From the NCBI GenBank assembly GCA_965229335.1, contig OZ245874.1, positions 5,518,001 to 5,582,000 on the forward strand: a DNA stretch of 64,000 nt. Direction: 5' to 3'. Below, piece by piece: positions 27,752 through 36,324 of the stretch; the first letter of the stretch is position 1; each line of letters begins with the position of its first letter. The notes under the pieces were generated by a model. That model was not told where the DNA came from. It saw only the letters and a list, made by a program, of their open reading frames with translations, and did not search any database. The stretch is from JAFKFH01 sp017307375 (lineage in GTDB: Bacteria > Pseudomonadota > Alphaproteobacteria > Ferrovibrionales > Ferrovibrionaceae). The translations under genes and the position numbers were made by a program.

Positions 27752-28162
27752 CGTATCCATCGCCGCCGCGATCACCGCGAGGTCATGCGCGCCGATCGCA
27801 AACAGGCCGAAGCGCAGCTGGTACCCCCAGTTGCGGCTGCCCGCGGTGAAGTCGAGCCGGTCGAGCAACGGCCGGATCGGCGCCTCCCGCGCCGGCCGCC
27901 AGTCGACGTCGCGGCGGAACGGCAGGAAACCGCCGCCCATGTCGACCTGGTAGGGCATCCCGCCGGCCGCGACCCCGATGGCGGTGAAGGCCTGCAGCCG
28001 GTCGGGCTTGCGGAATTCGGCGGTCGGCGAATAGTAGACCACGGCATCGCCCGGGCGGATGCGCCGCAGCGGCGCCGCCTTGCCGTGGCAGACCTGCATG
28101 AAACCTTCTGCCCGCCCGCGCCGGACATGCTCGGCCGAGGCGACGGCGATCCAGCCCGCCAT
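27743..28162 (-). CDS. EVE domain-containing protein (UPF0310-like)
   Basis: 139 residues from ATG 28162, whose A is the last base of the VOC gene stop. Shows the EVE/PUA-like segments [42 protein letters not shown] and the C-terminal [18 protein letters not shown] domains bind modified bases or RNA; the function here is unknown. Translationally coupled to the VOC gene. Confidence 0.82.
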   Translation of the reverse strand: MAGWIAVASAEHVRRGRAEGFMQVCHGKAAPLRRIRPGDAVVYYSPTAEFRKPDRLQAFTAIGVAAGGMPYQVDMGGGFLPFRRDVDWRPAREAPIRPLLDRLDFTAGSRNWGYQLRFGLFAIGAHDLAVIAAAMDTVL

Positions 28163-28533
28163 CACCGGCCACCCGGCGCGAAGACCCGCAGGCGATGACC
28201 GTCCGGGTCGGCGGCCACGAAGGTGTGGCCGAAATCGAGATCGACCGGCGGCTGCAGGATCGGCAGGCCCCGGGCCTGCCAGTCCGCATGCAGGGCCGCC
28301 ACCCGGTCGCGATCCTCGACCGCGAAGGCGATTTCGGCCCCGCCGCCCGCGGCAGTCGCCGCCGGCTCGACGGTGTGCCTGGACCACAGGCCCAGCATCA
28401 CCCCGGACTGCAGCACGAACATCGCGAAGGTGGGCGACGCCTCGACCGGATCGCGGCCCAGCAGGCCGGCATAGAACACGGCGCTGGCCGCGGGGCTGTC
28501 GACATAGAGAAGGACGAAGTTCGGGTCGGTCAT
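28162..28533 (-). CDS. VOC-superfamily (glyoxalase/bleomycin-resistance-like) protein
   Basis: 123 residues from ATG 28533. Beta-alpha-beta-beta-beta modules with [21 protein letters not shown] at the start and [19 protein letters not shown] at the end, typical of PhnB/glyoxalase-like VOC proteins. A WYL-type operator candidate lies 54 bases upstream, and WYL regulators commonly control such genes. Confidence 0.85.
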   Translation of the reverse strand: MTDPNFVLLYVDSPAASAVFYAGLLGRDPVEASPTFAMFVLQSGVMLGLWSRHTVEPAATAAGGGAEIAFAVEDRDRVAALHADWQARGLPILQPPVDLDFGHTFVAADPDGHRLRVFAPGGR

Positions 28534-28586
28534 CGGCGTGCTCCTGACAAGGCCGGTTGGTGACGGCCGGATCATGCCGGATGCCT

Positions 28587-28606
28587 GCTGACAGTTTCTG
28601 GCAGTA
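28587..28606. promoter_or_regulatory. Candidate WYL-repressor site (copy 1)
   Basis: Motif GCTGnCAN5TGGCAGnA, a partial dyad (CTGACA/TGGCAG), in the divergent gap between the VOC gene and the MHS transporter. The same motif with the same spacing occurs at 30707-30726 beside the WYL regulator gene. Confidence 0.45.
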
Positions 28607-28696
28607 GCGTGGCGCTTGAGCGCCGGCGGGATTCGGCCTAGGAAGCCGCGCGGCGAGCGACAGCCGGCCAGTAATTGCAGTTCAAGGATCAGATAC

Positions 28697-29983
28697 GTGC
28701 AGACTACCCGTACGCTTCAGCGCAGGAAGAACACGCCCTTCCAGGTGCTCACCGCCAGCCTCATCGGCACCACCATCGAATTCTTCGACTTCTATATCTA
28801 CGCCACTGCCGCTGTACTTATCTTCCCGTCGTTGTTCTTTCCCGGCACCGATCCGACCAGCGCGCTGCTCGCCTCGTTCGCGACCTTCTCGATCGCCTTC
28901 TTCGCCCGTCCCTTGGGCGCGATCGTCTTCGGCCACTACGGCGACCGCATCGGCCGCAAGGCGACGCTGGTGGCCGCCCTGCTGACCATGGGCATCTCCA
29001 CGATCGTCATCGGCCTGCTGCCGACCTACGCCCAGGTCGGGCTGTGGGCGCCGCTGCTGCTGGCCCTCTGCCGCTTCGGCCAGGGCTTCGGCCTCGGCGG
29101 CGAATGGGGCGGCGCCGTGCTGCTCGCCACCGAGAACGCCCCGCCGGGCAAGCGCAGCTGGTGGGGCATGTTCCCGCAGCTCGGCGCGCCGGTCGGGCTG
29201 CTGCTGTCGTCCGGCTTCTTCTGGGTCCTGCTGCATTTCATCAGCCAGGACGACCTGCTGGCCTGGGGCTGGCGCCTGCCGTTCCTGGCGTCGATCTTCC
29301 TGATCGCCATCGGGCTGTGGGTGCGGCTGTCGATCACCGAAACCCCTGAATTCGCCAAGGCGCTGGAGAAGGAAGAGCATGTCGCGGTGCCGCTGGCCGA
29401 ACTGTTCCGCCGGCACAAGCGCAGCGTCGTGCTCGGCACCTTCGCCGCACTGGCGACCTTCGTGCTGTTCTACATCTGCACTGCCTGGCTGCTCTCCTAC
29501 AACGTCCGCGAGCTGAAGATCCCGTTCAAGGATGCGCTGCTGATCCAGATCTTCGGCTCGCTGGTCTTCGCAGTGACCATTCCGATCGCCGGCAAGGTCG
29601 CCGACCGGGTCGGCCGGTACGGTTTCCTGATCGTGGTGACCGTGCTGATCGGGGCGTTCGGCCTGGCCACCGGTCCGCTGATGACCGGCGGCGCCGGCGG
29701 CGAAAGCATCGTCTACCGCTTCGTCACCATCGGCCAGGCGCTGATGGGCCTGACCTACGGCGTGATCGGCGCGGCACTGGCCCAGCCGTTCCCGACGCGC
29801 GTGCGCTACACCGGCTCGTCGGTGACCTTCAACTTCGCCGGCATCTTCGGCGCTTCGCTGGCGCCCTATGCCGCGACCTGGCTGCAGCAGACTTACGGCA
29901 TCGCCTATGTCGGCTACTACATGGCCGCGGCGGCGGTGATCACGCTGATCTGCGTCGTCGCTTCGGGGCGGGAGAAGATCTGA
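28697..29983 (+). CDS. MHS-family MFS transporter (metabolite:H+ symporter)
   Basis: 428 residues using the GTG at 28697, which has AAGGA eight bases upstream; the open frame to 28616 lacks a site. Twelve TM segments. MHS signatures are visible: ASLIGTTIEFFDFYIYATAA, FFARPLGAIVFGHYGDRIGR and RFGQGFGLGGEWGGAVLL. Relatives carry dicarboxylates, shikimate, betaine/proline or aromatic acids; given gentisate genes nearby an aromatic acid is possible but unproven. Confidence 0.9.
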   Translation: MQTTRTLQRRKNTPFQVLTASLIGTTIEFFDFYIYATAAVLIFPSLFFPGTDPTSALLASFATFSIAFFARPLGAIVFGHYGDRIGRKATLVAALLTMGISTIVIGLLPTYAQVGLWAPLLLALCRFGQGFGLGGEWGGAVLLATENAPPGKRSWWGMFPQLGAPVGLLLSSGFFWVLLHFISQDDLLAWGWRLPFLASIFLIAIGLWVRLSITETPEFAKALEKEEHVAVPLAELFRRHKRSVVLGTFAALATFVLFYICTAWLLSYNVRELKIPFKDALLIQIFGSLVFAVTIPIAGKVADRVGRYGFLIVVTVLIGAFGLATGPLMTGGAGGESIVYRFVTIGQALMGLTYGVIGAALAQPFPTRVRYTGSSVTFNFAGIFGASLAPYAATWLQQTYGIAYVGYYMAAAAVITLICVVASGREKI

Positions 29984-29998
29984 GACCAGGGCGGCGGC

Positions 29999-30685
29999 TC
30001 AGTCCGCCGCAATACCCTCCGCCACCCGCCATTCCCTCAGCAGCACCTGCCGCCGCCGGGGATAGCGGGTGTCGGTCAGGGTCAGCGCGCTGATCCGGTC
30101 GGTCCGGAAATGGCGGAACGCCTGGCGCAGTTCGCACCAGGCGACCACCACCCGGACCCGGTCGAAGAAGGCCAGTGCGAACGGCCAGATCGTGCGCCGG
30201 CTGTCGGCCGCGTGCCCGTCGCGATAGGCGATGGCAAGCTTGCGCTCGGCCCGGATCGCCTGGCGGATGGTGGCAAGCTCGATGTCACCGGCCGCGATCA
30301 CCGGGCCGGGGCCGATGATCAGCGTCGAGGCATCGAGATCGTCGCGCAGGTCGGGCGGCAGCACCGCGGCGATCTTGGCCAGGGCGTCGCGCGCGGCGAC
30401 GCCCAGCGGCGTATCGGCCCGGTCGGCGACCCAGCGCGAGCCCAGCACCAGCGCCGCGATCTCGTCCTCGGAAAACATCAGCGGCGGCAGCATGAAACCG
30501 GGGCGCAACACGTAGCCGACGCCCGGCTCGCCGTCGATGCGCGCCCCCTGGGCCTGCAAGGTCGCGATATCGCGATAGAGCGTGCGCAGCGAGACGCCGA
30601 GTTCGGCGGCCAGCGCTGCCCCGGTCACCGGGCGGCGATGGCGGCGCAATAGCTGGATCAGGTCGAGCAATCGCTGGGCGCGCAT
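29999..30685 (-). CDS. WYL-domain helix-turn-helix regulator (YafY type)
   Basis: 228 residues. N-terminal HTH_11 (LIQLLRRHRRPVTGAALAAE, then LGVSLRTLYRDIATLQAQGA), a linker, then a WYL-type domain around residues 130-215 (IRAERKLAIAYRDG, FDRVRVVVAWCELRQAFRHFRTDRI). Divergent from the amidotransferase gene. Likely an autoregulating repressor of the VOC/EVE pair. Confidence 0.88.
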   Translation of the reverse strand: MRAQRLLDLIQLLRRHRRPVTGAALAAELGVSLRTLYRDIATLQAQGARIDGEPGVGYVLRPGFMLPPLMFSEDEIAALVLGSRWVADRADTPLGVAARDALAKIAAVLPPDLRDDLDASTLIIGPGPVIAAGDIELATIRQAIRAERKLAIAYRDGHAADSRRTIWPFALAFFDRVRVVVAWCELRQAFRHFRTDRISALTLTDTRYPRRRQVLLREWRVAEGIAAD

Positions 30686-30706
30686 GGCAGGTTTCTAGCA
30701 CGGCCT

Positions 30707-30726
30707 GCTGTCATCGGGTGGCAGCA
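30707..30726. promoter_or_regulatory. Candidate WYL-repressor site (copy 2)
   Basis: GCTGnCAN5TGGCAGnA located 21 bases upstream of the WYL regulator start and about 60 before the amidotransferase. Arms TGCTGTC/GGCAGCA are complementary in six of seven positions. Confidence 0.45.
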
Positions 30727-30787
30727 TGGCTGGTCTTCGCGGCAGGCACTGGACAGGCCGGCCCCTTCCGGCTACCGATTTCGCCCC

Positions 30788-31507
30788 ATGAACGCGCCCC
30801 ATATCCTGGTCCTGCAGAACAGCCCGGCCGCTCCGGCCGGCATCGTCGGCGACGCCCTGGTCGATGCCGGCGCCCGGCTCGATACCCGCCTGGTCCTCGA
30901 TGGCGAGGCGCTGCCGGCCGCGCTGGACGGCTATCACGGCATCCTCGTGCTCGGCGGTCCGATGGGGGCCCATGACGACGACAGGCACCCTGCCCTGGCC
31001 GACCAGGCGGCGCTGATCGCGCGGGCCGCCGCCGCGGGCATGCCGCTGCTCGGGATCTGCCTGGGCGGCCAGCTGATGGCACGGGCCGCCGGGGCGCCGG
31101 TCGGCCGGGCCGAAACGCCGGAGATCGGCTTCACCCGGCTGGAATTGCTGCCCGAGGCGGCCGACGATCCGCTGTTCGCGTCGCTCGGCCCGCCGCCGGC
31201 GATCATGGAGCTGCATTTCGATACCTTCGCCACTCCCGACGGCGCGACCCGGCTGCTCGCCAGCGCCGATTGCGCCAACCAGGCGTTCCGCTGGGGCCAT
31301 GCCCAATACGGCCTCCAGTTCCACCCCGAAGTCGACGCCGCGATTGTCCGCACCTGGCTGGAAAAGTTCATCGGCACGCCGTCGCCGGTAATCGCCGGCG
31401 CGGTCGCAGCCGTCCCCGCCCAGATCGAGCGGCACATGGCCGAGGCCGACGCCTACGGCCGCGCGCTCGCCCGGCGCTGGCTCGATCTGGCGCTTCAGCC
31501 GGCGTAG
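30788..31507 (+). CDS. Class I glutamine amidotransferase domain protein
   Basis: 239 residues. Triad elements: nucleophile C91 in GICLGGQLMARA and His/Glu in YGLQFHPEVD; oxyanion-strand region LVLGGPMGAHDD. Stand-alone GMP-synthase-like amidotransferases act on various substrates (for example gamma-glutamyl compounds); none can be named. Its last codons and stop lie inside the left copy of the repeat that brackets the hipBA module. Confidence 0.87.
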   Translation: MNAPHILVLQNSPAAPAGIVGDALVDAGARLDTRLVLDGEALPAALDGYHGILVLGGPMGAHDDDRHPALADQAALIARAAAAGMPLLGICLGGQLMARAAGAPVGRAETPEIGFTRLELLPEAADDPLFASLGPPPAIMELHFDTFATPDGATRLLASADCANQAFRWGHAQYGLQFHPEVDAAIVRTWLEKFIGTPSPVIAGAVAAVPAQIERHMAEADAYGRALARRWLDLALQPA

Positions 31508-31545
31508 ATATCGCGCAGCACGTTTCGCTGACCCTTGCCTATCAC
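31483..31545. repeat. Left copy of matB 3'-end repeat
   Basis: 31483-31508 matches 33491-33516 in 25 of 26 bases and 31511-31524 matches 33531-33544 in 14 of 14; similarity continues imperfectly to 31545. The left copy has a net 12-base deletion. On the minus strand it still reads GKGQRNVLRDIYAG then stop, against GKVQKNVLRETYRDLYAG in intact MatB, so it is a decayed matB 3' end. Confidence 0.85.
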
Positions 31546-31546
31546 A

Positions 31547-31576
31547 CGATTTGATCTGCTAACATAGATCAAATCG
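31547..31576. promoter_or_regulatory. hipBA operator candidate O1
   Basis: Perfect 11-bp arms CGATTTGATCT and AGATCAAATCG separated by 8 bases. It contains TGATCT-N6-ATAGATC, repeated at 31619. Upstream of the HipB-like gene, as expected for HipB autoregulation. Confidence 0.6.
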
Positions 31577-31618
31577 CACATCGTGATATGCAGAGATAGA
31601 TAGACCATTGCCGAATGC

Positions 31619-31637
31619 TGATCTATTTTTATAGATC
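31619..31637. promoter_or_regulatory. hipBA operator candidate O2
   Basis: Second TGATCT-N6-ATAGATC, 67 bases after the first; its core GATCTAT-TTTT-ATAGATC is a perfect dyad. It lies 32 bases before the antitoxin start in an AT-rich stretch. Confidence 0.6.
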
Positions 31638-31668
31638 TAGCTTTCTCGACGATAGGTAAAGACAGATC

Positions 31669-32247
31669 ATGAGCTATGGGAATGGCGAGATCATCGAGGT
31701 GTTGCGCGCCGCCCGGCAGGCAAGGCAGCTGAGTCAGCGCACGCTCAGCGCCAAAGCCGGCGTCCCGCAGAGCCATATCTCGAAGATCGAGAACGGCGGT
31801 TCCGATATTCGCCTGTCGAGCCTGATCGAACTGGCCCGCGCATTGGAGCTTGAGCTGGTGCTCGTGCCGCGCCGCCTGCTGCCGGCGGTGCAGGGCATTT
31901 TGCGGTCTTCCCCGGCGCAGCTTACCGGCTCCCGCGACAGCTACCCGGAGATCGCGGACGCACTGAAGATCCTGGCGCGGCTGGCCGAAGGTCATCCTTC
32001 CGTCAAAGGACTGGGAAAATTGCAGCAGCTGGTTCGAGAGCTCGGCGACCTCCGGCTCAGTCCGCTCGAGCTGACCAGGATCAGGACGCAAGTAACCAAA
32101 CTGGCCGAGGTGGGCGTGCCTGCCGACGATCATCCGGTGTTGGCCGGCAACTTGCGGACCCTCTCCTCCCTGCGCAATCAACTGGCGCATGCCGTTTCCC
32201 CGGTGCCGAAGCCGGCATACAGCCTCGACGATGACGATGATGACTGA
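31669..32247 (+). CDS. hipB: HipB-like XRE antitoxin
   Basis: 192 residues. HTH_XRE at residues ~8-62 (LRAARQARQLSQRTLSAKAG, VPQSHISKIENGG). Longer than E. coli HipB: ~130 extra C-terminal residues are helical and end in a poly-Asp tail (DDDDDD). Expected to bind and neutralise the HipA kinase and repress the operon through the two upstream dyads. Its end overlaps the toxin start. Confidence 0.88.
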   Translation: MSYGNGEIIEVLRAARQARQLSQRTLSAKAGVPQSHISKIENGGSDIRLSSLIELARALELELVLVPRRLLPAVQGILRSSPAQLTGSRDSYPEIADALKILARLAEGHPSVKGLGKLQQLVRELGDLRLSPLELTRIRTQVTKLAEVGVPADDHPVLAGNLRTLSSLRNQLAHAVSPVPKPAYSLDDDDDD

Positions 32248-33466
32248 CGCCGCGATCCTGGAGGTCCTGCTCCACGACAGGCGGGTCGGCACCTTGACCC
32301 TGCTCGAGGGTCGGCGGACCCTGTTCGCGTTCGACCAAGCCTATATCGAGGATCGCGGAAGACCGACGCTCAGCCTGTCGTTCAAGGATTCCTTCGGCGA
32401 GCTGATCACGGATATCAGGCCGACGAGCACGTCGGTCCCGGCGTTCTTTTCGAACCTGTTGCCGGAAGGTCATCTGCGCGAGTACCTGGCGCGGCAGGCC
32501 GGGGTGAAGTCCGTGCGCGAGTTCTTCCTGCTCTGGATTCTCGGCCGCGACCTGCCGGGTGCGTTGACGATCCGTCCGCCGGACAGCGAAGCCTGGCCGG
32601 AGCGTGCCGGCGCCCGGGAAGCGGACGATAGCGAGCGACGGCGCCGCGCCGGCGTGATGCGCTTCTCGCTCGCCGGGGTGCAGCTCAAGTTTTCGGCCCT
32701 CAAGCAGGGACGTCGCCTGACCATCCCGGTGACGGGGATTGGCGGGTCGTGGATCGTGAAGCTGCCTTCGGCACGCTTCCCCCGCGTGCCGGAGAACGAG
32801 TTCACGATGATGACGCTGGCCGCGCGTCTCGGGATCGACGTGCCGGAGGTCCAGCTCGTCGATCTCGCCGATATCGACGGACTGCCCGAAGGGTTGACGG
32901 GCATCGAGCGGACGGTGTTCGCCATCCGTCGTTTCGATCGAAGCGATGCCGGCGCGGTCCATATCGAGGATTTCGCCCAGGTCTTCGGCGTCTTTCCCGA
33001 CGACAAATACGAAAACGGCAGCTATCGGCTGATCGCCTCGGTGCTCGGGGTCGAGGCGGGCGAGGCGGGTGCGGTCGAGTTCGTTCGCCGGCTGGTCTTC
33101 AACACGCTGATCGGCAATGCCGACATGCACCTGAAGAACTGGTCGTTGATCTATCCGGATCGCCGGACGCCCCAACTCGCCCCGGCCTACGACTTCGTGT
33201 CGACCGTGCCCTATCTCGCCGACCAGATGGCCGCCCTGAAATATGCCCGAACCAGGCGGATGAGCGAATTCACGGTCGACGAACTCGACTATCTCGCCGC
33301 CAGGGCGCGATTGCCGCGGAAGCTTGTTGCCGATACCGCAAGGGAGACCGTGGCGCGGTTCAGGGAGCTGTGGCAGGCCGAGAAGGCGCACTACCCTCTC
33401 GCGGCGGCCACGGTCGCCGCCATCGATGCCCATCTGGAAACCGTGCCGCTGGCGCATGGCCGCTGA
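32231..33466 (+). CDS. hipA: HipA-like Ser/Thr kinase toxin
   Basis: 411 residues from ATG 32231 (ATGs at 32237 and 32240 also possible), overlapping hipB. N-terminal subdomain 1, then the HipA core: SLAGVQLK, whose Ser146 corresponds to the autophosphorylated Ser150 of E. coli HipA; catalytic Asp298 in IGNADMHLKN; Mg-binding Asp321 in PAYDFVST. HipA kinases phosphorylate aminoacyl-tRNA synthetases and induce dormancy; all key residues look intact, so it should be active. Confidence 0.9.
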   Translation: MTMMTDAAILEVLLHDRRVGTLTLLEGRRTLFAFDQAYIEDRGRPTLSLSFKDSFGELITDIRPTSTSVPAFFSNLLPEGHLREYLARQAGVKSVREFFLLWILGRDLPGALTIRPPDSEAWPERAGAREADDSERRRRAGVMRFSLAGVQLKFSALKQGRRLTIPVTGIGGSWIVKLPSARFPRVPENEFTMMTLAARLGIDVPEVQLVDLADIDGLPEGLTGIERTVFAIRRFDRSDAGAVHIEDFAQVFGVFPDDKYENGSYRLIASVLGVEAGEAGAVEFVRRLVFNTLIGNADMHLKNWSLIYPDRRTPQLAPAYDFVSTVPYLADQMAALKYARTRRMSEFTVDELDYLAARARLPRKLVADTARETVARFRELWQAEKAHYPLAAATVAAIDAHLETVPLAHGR

Positions 33467-33490
33467 CGGCCGAATGCCTACGTGCCGGGT

Positions 33491-33565
33491 CGATCCGGCG
33501 CTTCAGCCGGCGTAGAGATCCCTGTAGGTCTCGCGCAGCACGTTCTTCTGCACCTTGCCCATCGC
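33491..33565. repeat. Right copy of repeat (3' end of intact matB)
   Basis: Direct-repeat partner of 31483-31545, offset 2,008 bases. It includes 12 bases after the matB stop plus its last ~20 codons. The two copies bracket the hipBA module. Confidence 0.85.
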
Positions 33566-35020
33566 GTTGCGCGGCAGGTCGTCGACGAACAGCACGCGCT
33601 TGGGCTGCTTGAATTTGGCCAGGCGCCCTTCGAGGGCCTTGAGCACCGCGGCTTCGTCGAGGGTTGCGCCCTGCTGGCGGACGATGACGGCGGTGACGCC
33701 CTCGCCGAAATCGTGATGGGCCAGGCCGATCACGGCCGTTTCGATCACGCCGGGCAGCGCATCGATCTCGCCCTCGATCTCCTTCGGATAGACGTTGAAG
33801 CCGCCGGTGATGATCAGGTCCTTGCCGCGCCCGACGATGTGGACATAACCGCGCGCGTCGATCAGCCCGAGGTCGCCGGTGATGAAGAAGCCGTCGGGCC
33901 GGAATTCGGCCGCGGTCTTCTCGGGCATCCGCCAGTAACCCTGGAAGACATTCGGGCCACGCACCTCGATCATGCCGATCTCGCCCTGCGCCAGGCCCGC
34001 CCCCGTCTCCGGGTCGACGATGCGCAGGTCGACGCCGGGCAGCGGAAAGCCGACTGTGCCGGCGATGCGCTCGCCGTCATAGGGGTTGGAGGTGTTCATG
34101 TTCGTCTCGGTCATGCCGTAGCGTTCGAGGATGGCATGGCCGGTGCGGGCCTGGAATTCGCGGTGGGTCTCGGCCAGCAGGGGTGCCGAGCCCGAGACGA
34201 ACAGCCGCATATGCGCGGCCACCTCCCGCGTCAGGCCGGGATGATCGACGAGGCGGGTGTAGAAGGTCGGCACGCCCATCATCGCCGTCGCCTTCGGCAT
34301 CAGCGCCAGCATCTGGTCGGCATCGAACTTCGGCAGGAAGATCATCGAGCCGCCGGCCAGCAGCATGATGTTGGTGGCGACGAACAGGCCGTGGGTATGA
34401 AAGATCGGCAGCGCGTGCAGCAGCACGTCGTCGGCGGTGAACCGCCAGTAATCGGCCAGCACCTGGGCGTTCGAAGCGAGGTTACGATGGCTGAGCATCG
34501 CGCCCTTCGACCGGCCGGTGGTGCCCGAGGTATAGAGGATGGCGGCAAGATCCTCGGCCTGGCGCGGCACGTTGGCGAAGTCGTCGGGCAGTGAAGCCGC
34601 CTCGGCCATCAGGCTGCCGTCGCCCTTCGCGCCGAGGGTGCGGCAGAGGCCGCGGCCCAGCCGGCCCACCAGCGCCGCCATCGCCTCGCCGTCCTGCGGG
34701 CGGCAGACCACCAGCAGCGGTTCGGCGTCGCCGACGAAATACTCGACCTCGGCCAGGGTATAGGCGGTATTGAGCGGCAGGAACACCGCGCCGGCCCGCA
34801 GGCAGCCGAGATAGAGGATCAGCGCCTCCGGCGACTTGTCGACCTGCACCGCCACCCGGTCGCCGGGCGCGACGCCGAGCCGGGCCAGCAGCCCCGCGAA
34901 CCGCGCCGACAGGGCCAGCATCTCGCCATAGGTGACGGCCGACCCGTCGCCGGCGATCAGGAAAGGCTTGGCGGGATCGGGGATGCGGCTGGCGATCAGG
35001 GTGAACAGGTCGTCGGACAT
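33503..35020 (-). CDS. matB: Malonyl-CoA synthetase
   Basis: 505 residues. ANL-superfamily ligase activating malonate to malonyl-CoA with ATP. AMP-binding P-loop YTSGTTGRSKGAMLSH, A5-type ERYGMTETNMNTSNPYDGER (the MatB-specific segment), FITGDLG and the catalytic Lys in GKVQKNVLRE. Methylmalonate may also be used. No malonyl-CoA decarboxylase (MatA) or malonate transporter is adjacent. Confidence 0.92.
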   Translation of the reverse strand: MSDDLFTLIASRIPDPAKPFLIAGDGSAVTYGEMLALSARFAGLLARLGVAPGDRVAVQVDKSPEALILYLGCLRAGAVFLPLNTAYTLAEVEYFVGDAEPLLVVCRPQDGEAMAALVGRLGRGLCRTLGAKGDGSLMAEAASLPDDFANVPRQAEDLAAILYTSGTTGRSKGAMLSHRNLASNAQVLADYWRFTADDVLLHALPIFHTHGLFVATNIMLLAGGSMIFLPKFDADQMLALMPKATAMMGVPTFYTRLVDHPGLTREVAAHMRLFVSGSAPLLAETHREFQARTGHAILERYGMTETNMNTSNPYDGERIAGTVGFPLPGVDLRIVDPETGAGLAQGEIGMIEVRGPNVFQGYWRMPEKTAAEFRPDGFFITGDLGLIDARGYVHIVGRGKDLIITGGFNVYPKEIEGEIDALPGVIETAVIGLAHHDFGEGVTAVIVRQQGATLDEAAVLKALEGRLAKFKQPKRVLFVDDLPRNAMGKVQKNVLRETYRDLYAG

Positions 35021-35217
35021 AGCGGCCTCGGCTGTCGGAATGGCGATTGCGGAACGGGAAAATGCAGCGATTCGGGCATTACTTCATGACAAAATCGCAT
35101 GACCCTCTGACTATATGTCACTTGCGTGAAAAGCCCTGCGCACCGCATAGCAGCGGCCGCCGGTCTATACTACGGTTTCGACTCGGGTTTAACCGTCCTC
35201 AGGGGGAACAAGAAAAG

Positions 35218-36243
35218 ATGCGTTTCACGACAGCGATCGCGCTGGCGCTGACGGCCGTGGCCGGCATCGCCTTCACCAGCCCGGCCTCGGCCGGCATCCT
35301 CGACACCGTCAAGGCCCGCGGCCAGTTGCTCTGCGGCGTGTCGGGCAAGGTTCCCGGCTTCTCGGCCCCGGACGCCAAGGGCGTGTGGTCGGGCCTCGAC
35401 GTCGATTATTGCCGCGCGGTGGCGGCGGCGGTGTTCAACGACCCCGAGAAGGTCAAGTTCGTGCCGGTCACCACGACCGAGCGCTTCACCGCGCTGCAGT
35501 CGGGCGAGATCGACGTCCTGGCGCGCAACACCACCTGGACCTTCAGCCGCGATGCCAATATCGGCCTCGATTTCGTCGGCATCATGTTCCATGACGGCCA
35601 GGGCTTCATGGTCAACAAGAAGCTCGGTGTCACCTCGGTCAAGGGCCTGAACGGCGCCTCGATCTGCATCCAGAACGGGACCACGACCGAGCAGGTCGTG
35701 TCCGACTACTTCACCGCCAACGGCATGAAGTACGAGCCGGTCGCCTTCGAATCGGCCGACGAGGCCGCCAAGATCTACGATTCCGGCCGTTGCGACGTCT
35801 ACACGACCGATGCCTCCGGCCTCGCCGCCCGCCGCACCACGCTGTCGAACCCGAAGGATCACGTGATCCTGCCCGAGATCATCTCCAAGGAGCCGCTGGG
35901 CCCGGCCGTGCGCCAGGGCGACCAGCAGTGGTCGCACATCACCCGCTGGGTGCTGTTTGCGATGATCAACGCCGAGGAACTGGGCGTCACCTCGAAGAAC
36001 GTCGACCAGATGAAGGCGTCTAAGAACCCGGACGTCCGCCGCCTGATCGGCGAGGATGACAGCGTCTATTCCGACAAGTTCGGCCTGACCAAGGACTGGG
36101 CCTTCCGCGCGATCAAGCTGGTCGGCAACTACGGCGAAGTCTTCGACCGCAATGTCGGCCCCGCCACCGCGCTGGGCCTGGAGCGCGGACCGAACCAGCT
36201 GTGGATCAAGGGCGGCCTGCTGTTCGCCCCGCCGCTGCGCTGA
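35218..36243 (+). CDS. aapJ: Amino-acid ABC transporter binding protein AapJ-type
   Basis: 341 residues from ATG 35218 with CAGGGGGA upstream. Signal peptide MRFTTAIALALTAVAGIAFT then SPASAG; the AapJ/BztA pattern follows: TVKARGQLLCGVSGKVPGFS, GLDVDYCRAVAAAVF and LARNTTWTFSRD. First gene of an eight-gene plus-strand cluster. The ~200-base gap before it (35021-35217) holds an AT-richer stretch with a small dyad TGAC-N5-GTCA at 35108, but no convincing promoter pair. Confidence 0.93.
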   Translation: MRFTTAIALALTAVAGIAFTSPASAGILDTVKARGQLLCGVSGKVPGFSAPDAKGVWSGLDVDYCRAVAAAVFNDPEKVKFVPVTTTERFTALQSGEIDVLARNTTWTFSRDANIGLDFVGIMFHDGQGFMVNKKLGVTSVKGLNGASICIQNGTTTEQVVSDYFTANGMKYEPVAFESADEAAKIYDSGRCDVYTTDASGLAARRTTLSNPKDHVILPEIISKEPLGPAVRQGDQQWSHITRWVLFAMINAEELGVTSKNVDQMKASKNPDVRRLIGEDDSVYSDKFGLTKDWAFRAIKLVGNYGEVFDRNVGPATALGLERGPNQLWIKGGLLFAPPLR

Positions 36244-36268
36244 GCCATTTGCGCATATGACGCCTGCC

Positions 36269-36298
36269 GAGGGCCCGGGAAAAGATCCCCGGGCCCTC
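36269..36298 (+). promoter_or_regulatory. Strong hairpin between aapJ and aapQ
   Basis: Perfect 11-bp stem GAGGGCCCGGG/CCCGGGCCCTC with an 8-base loop and no T-tract. Intercistronic stem-loop after the binding-protein gene, expected to protect the upstream mRNA or attenuate downstream expression. Confidence 0.65.
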
Positions 36299-36324
36299 AC
36301 CTCTTCACCGCCCGGAGGCCGCGC

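Noticed and set aside
31483..33565. Composite transposon or IS around hipBA
   Set aside because: The bracketing repeats are direct copies of matB coding DNA, with no transposase gene or terminal inverted repeats.
36269..36298. Rho-independent terminator after aapJ
   Set aside because: No T-tract follows the stem and the next gene of the same importer starts 26 bases later.
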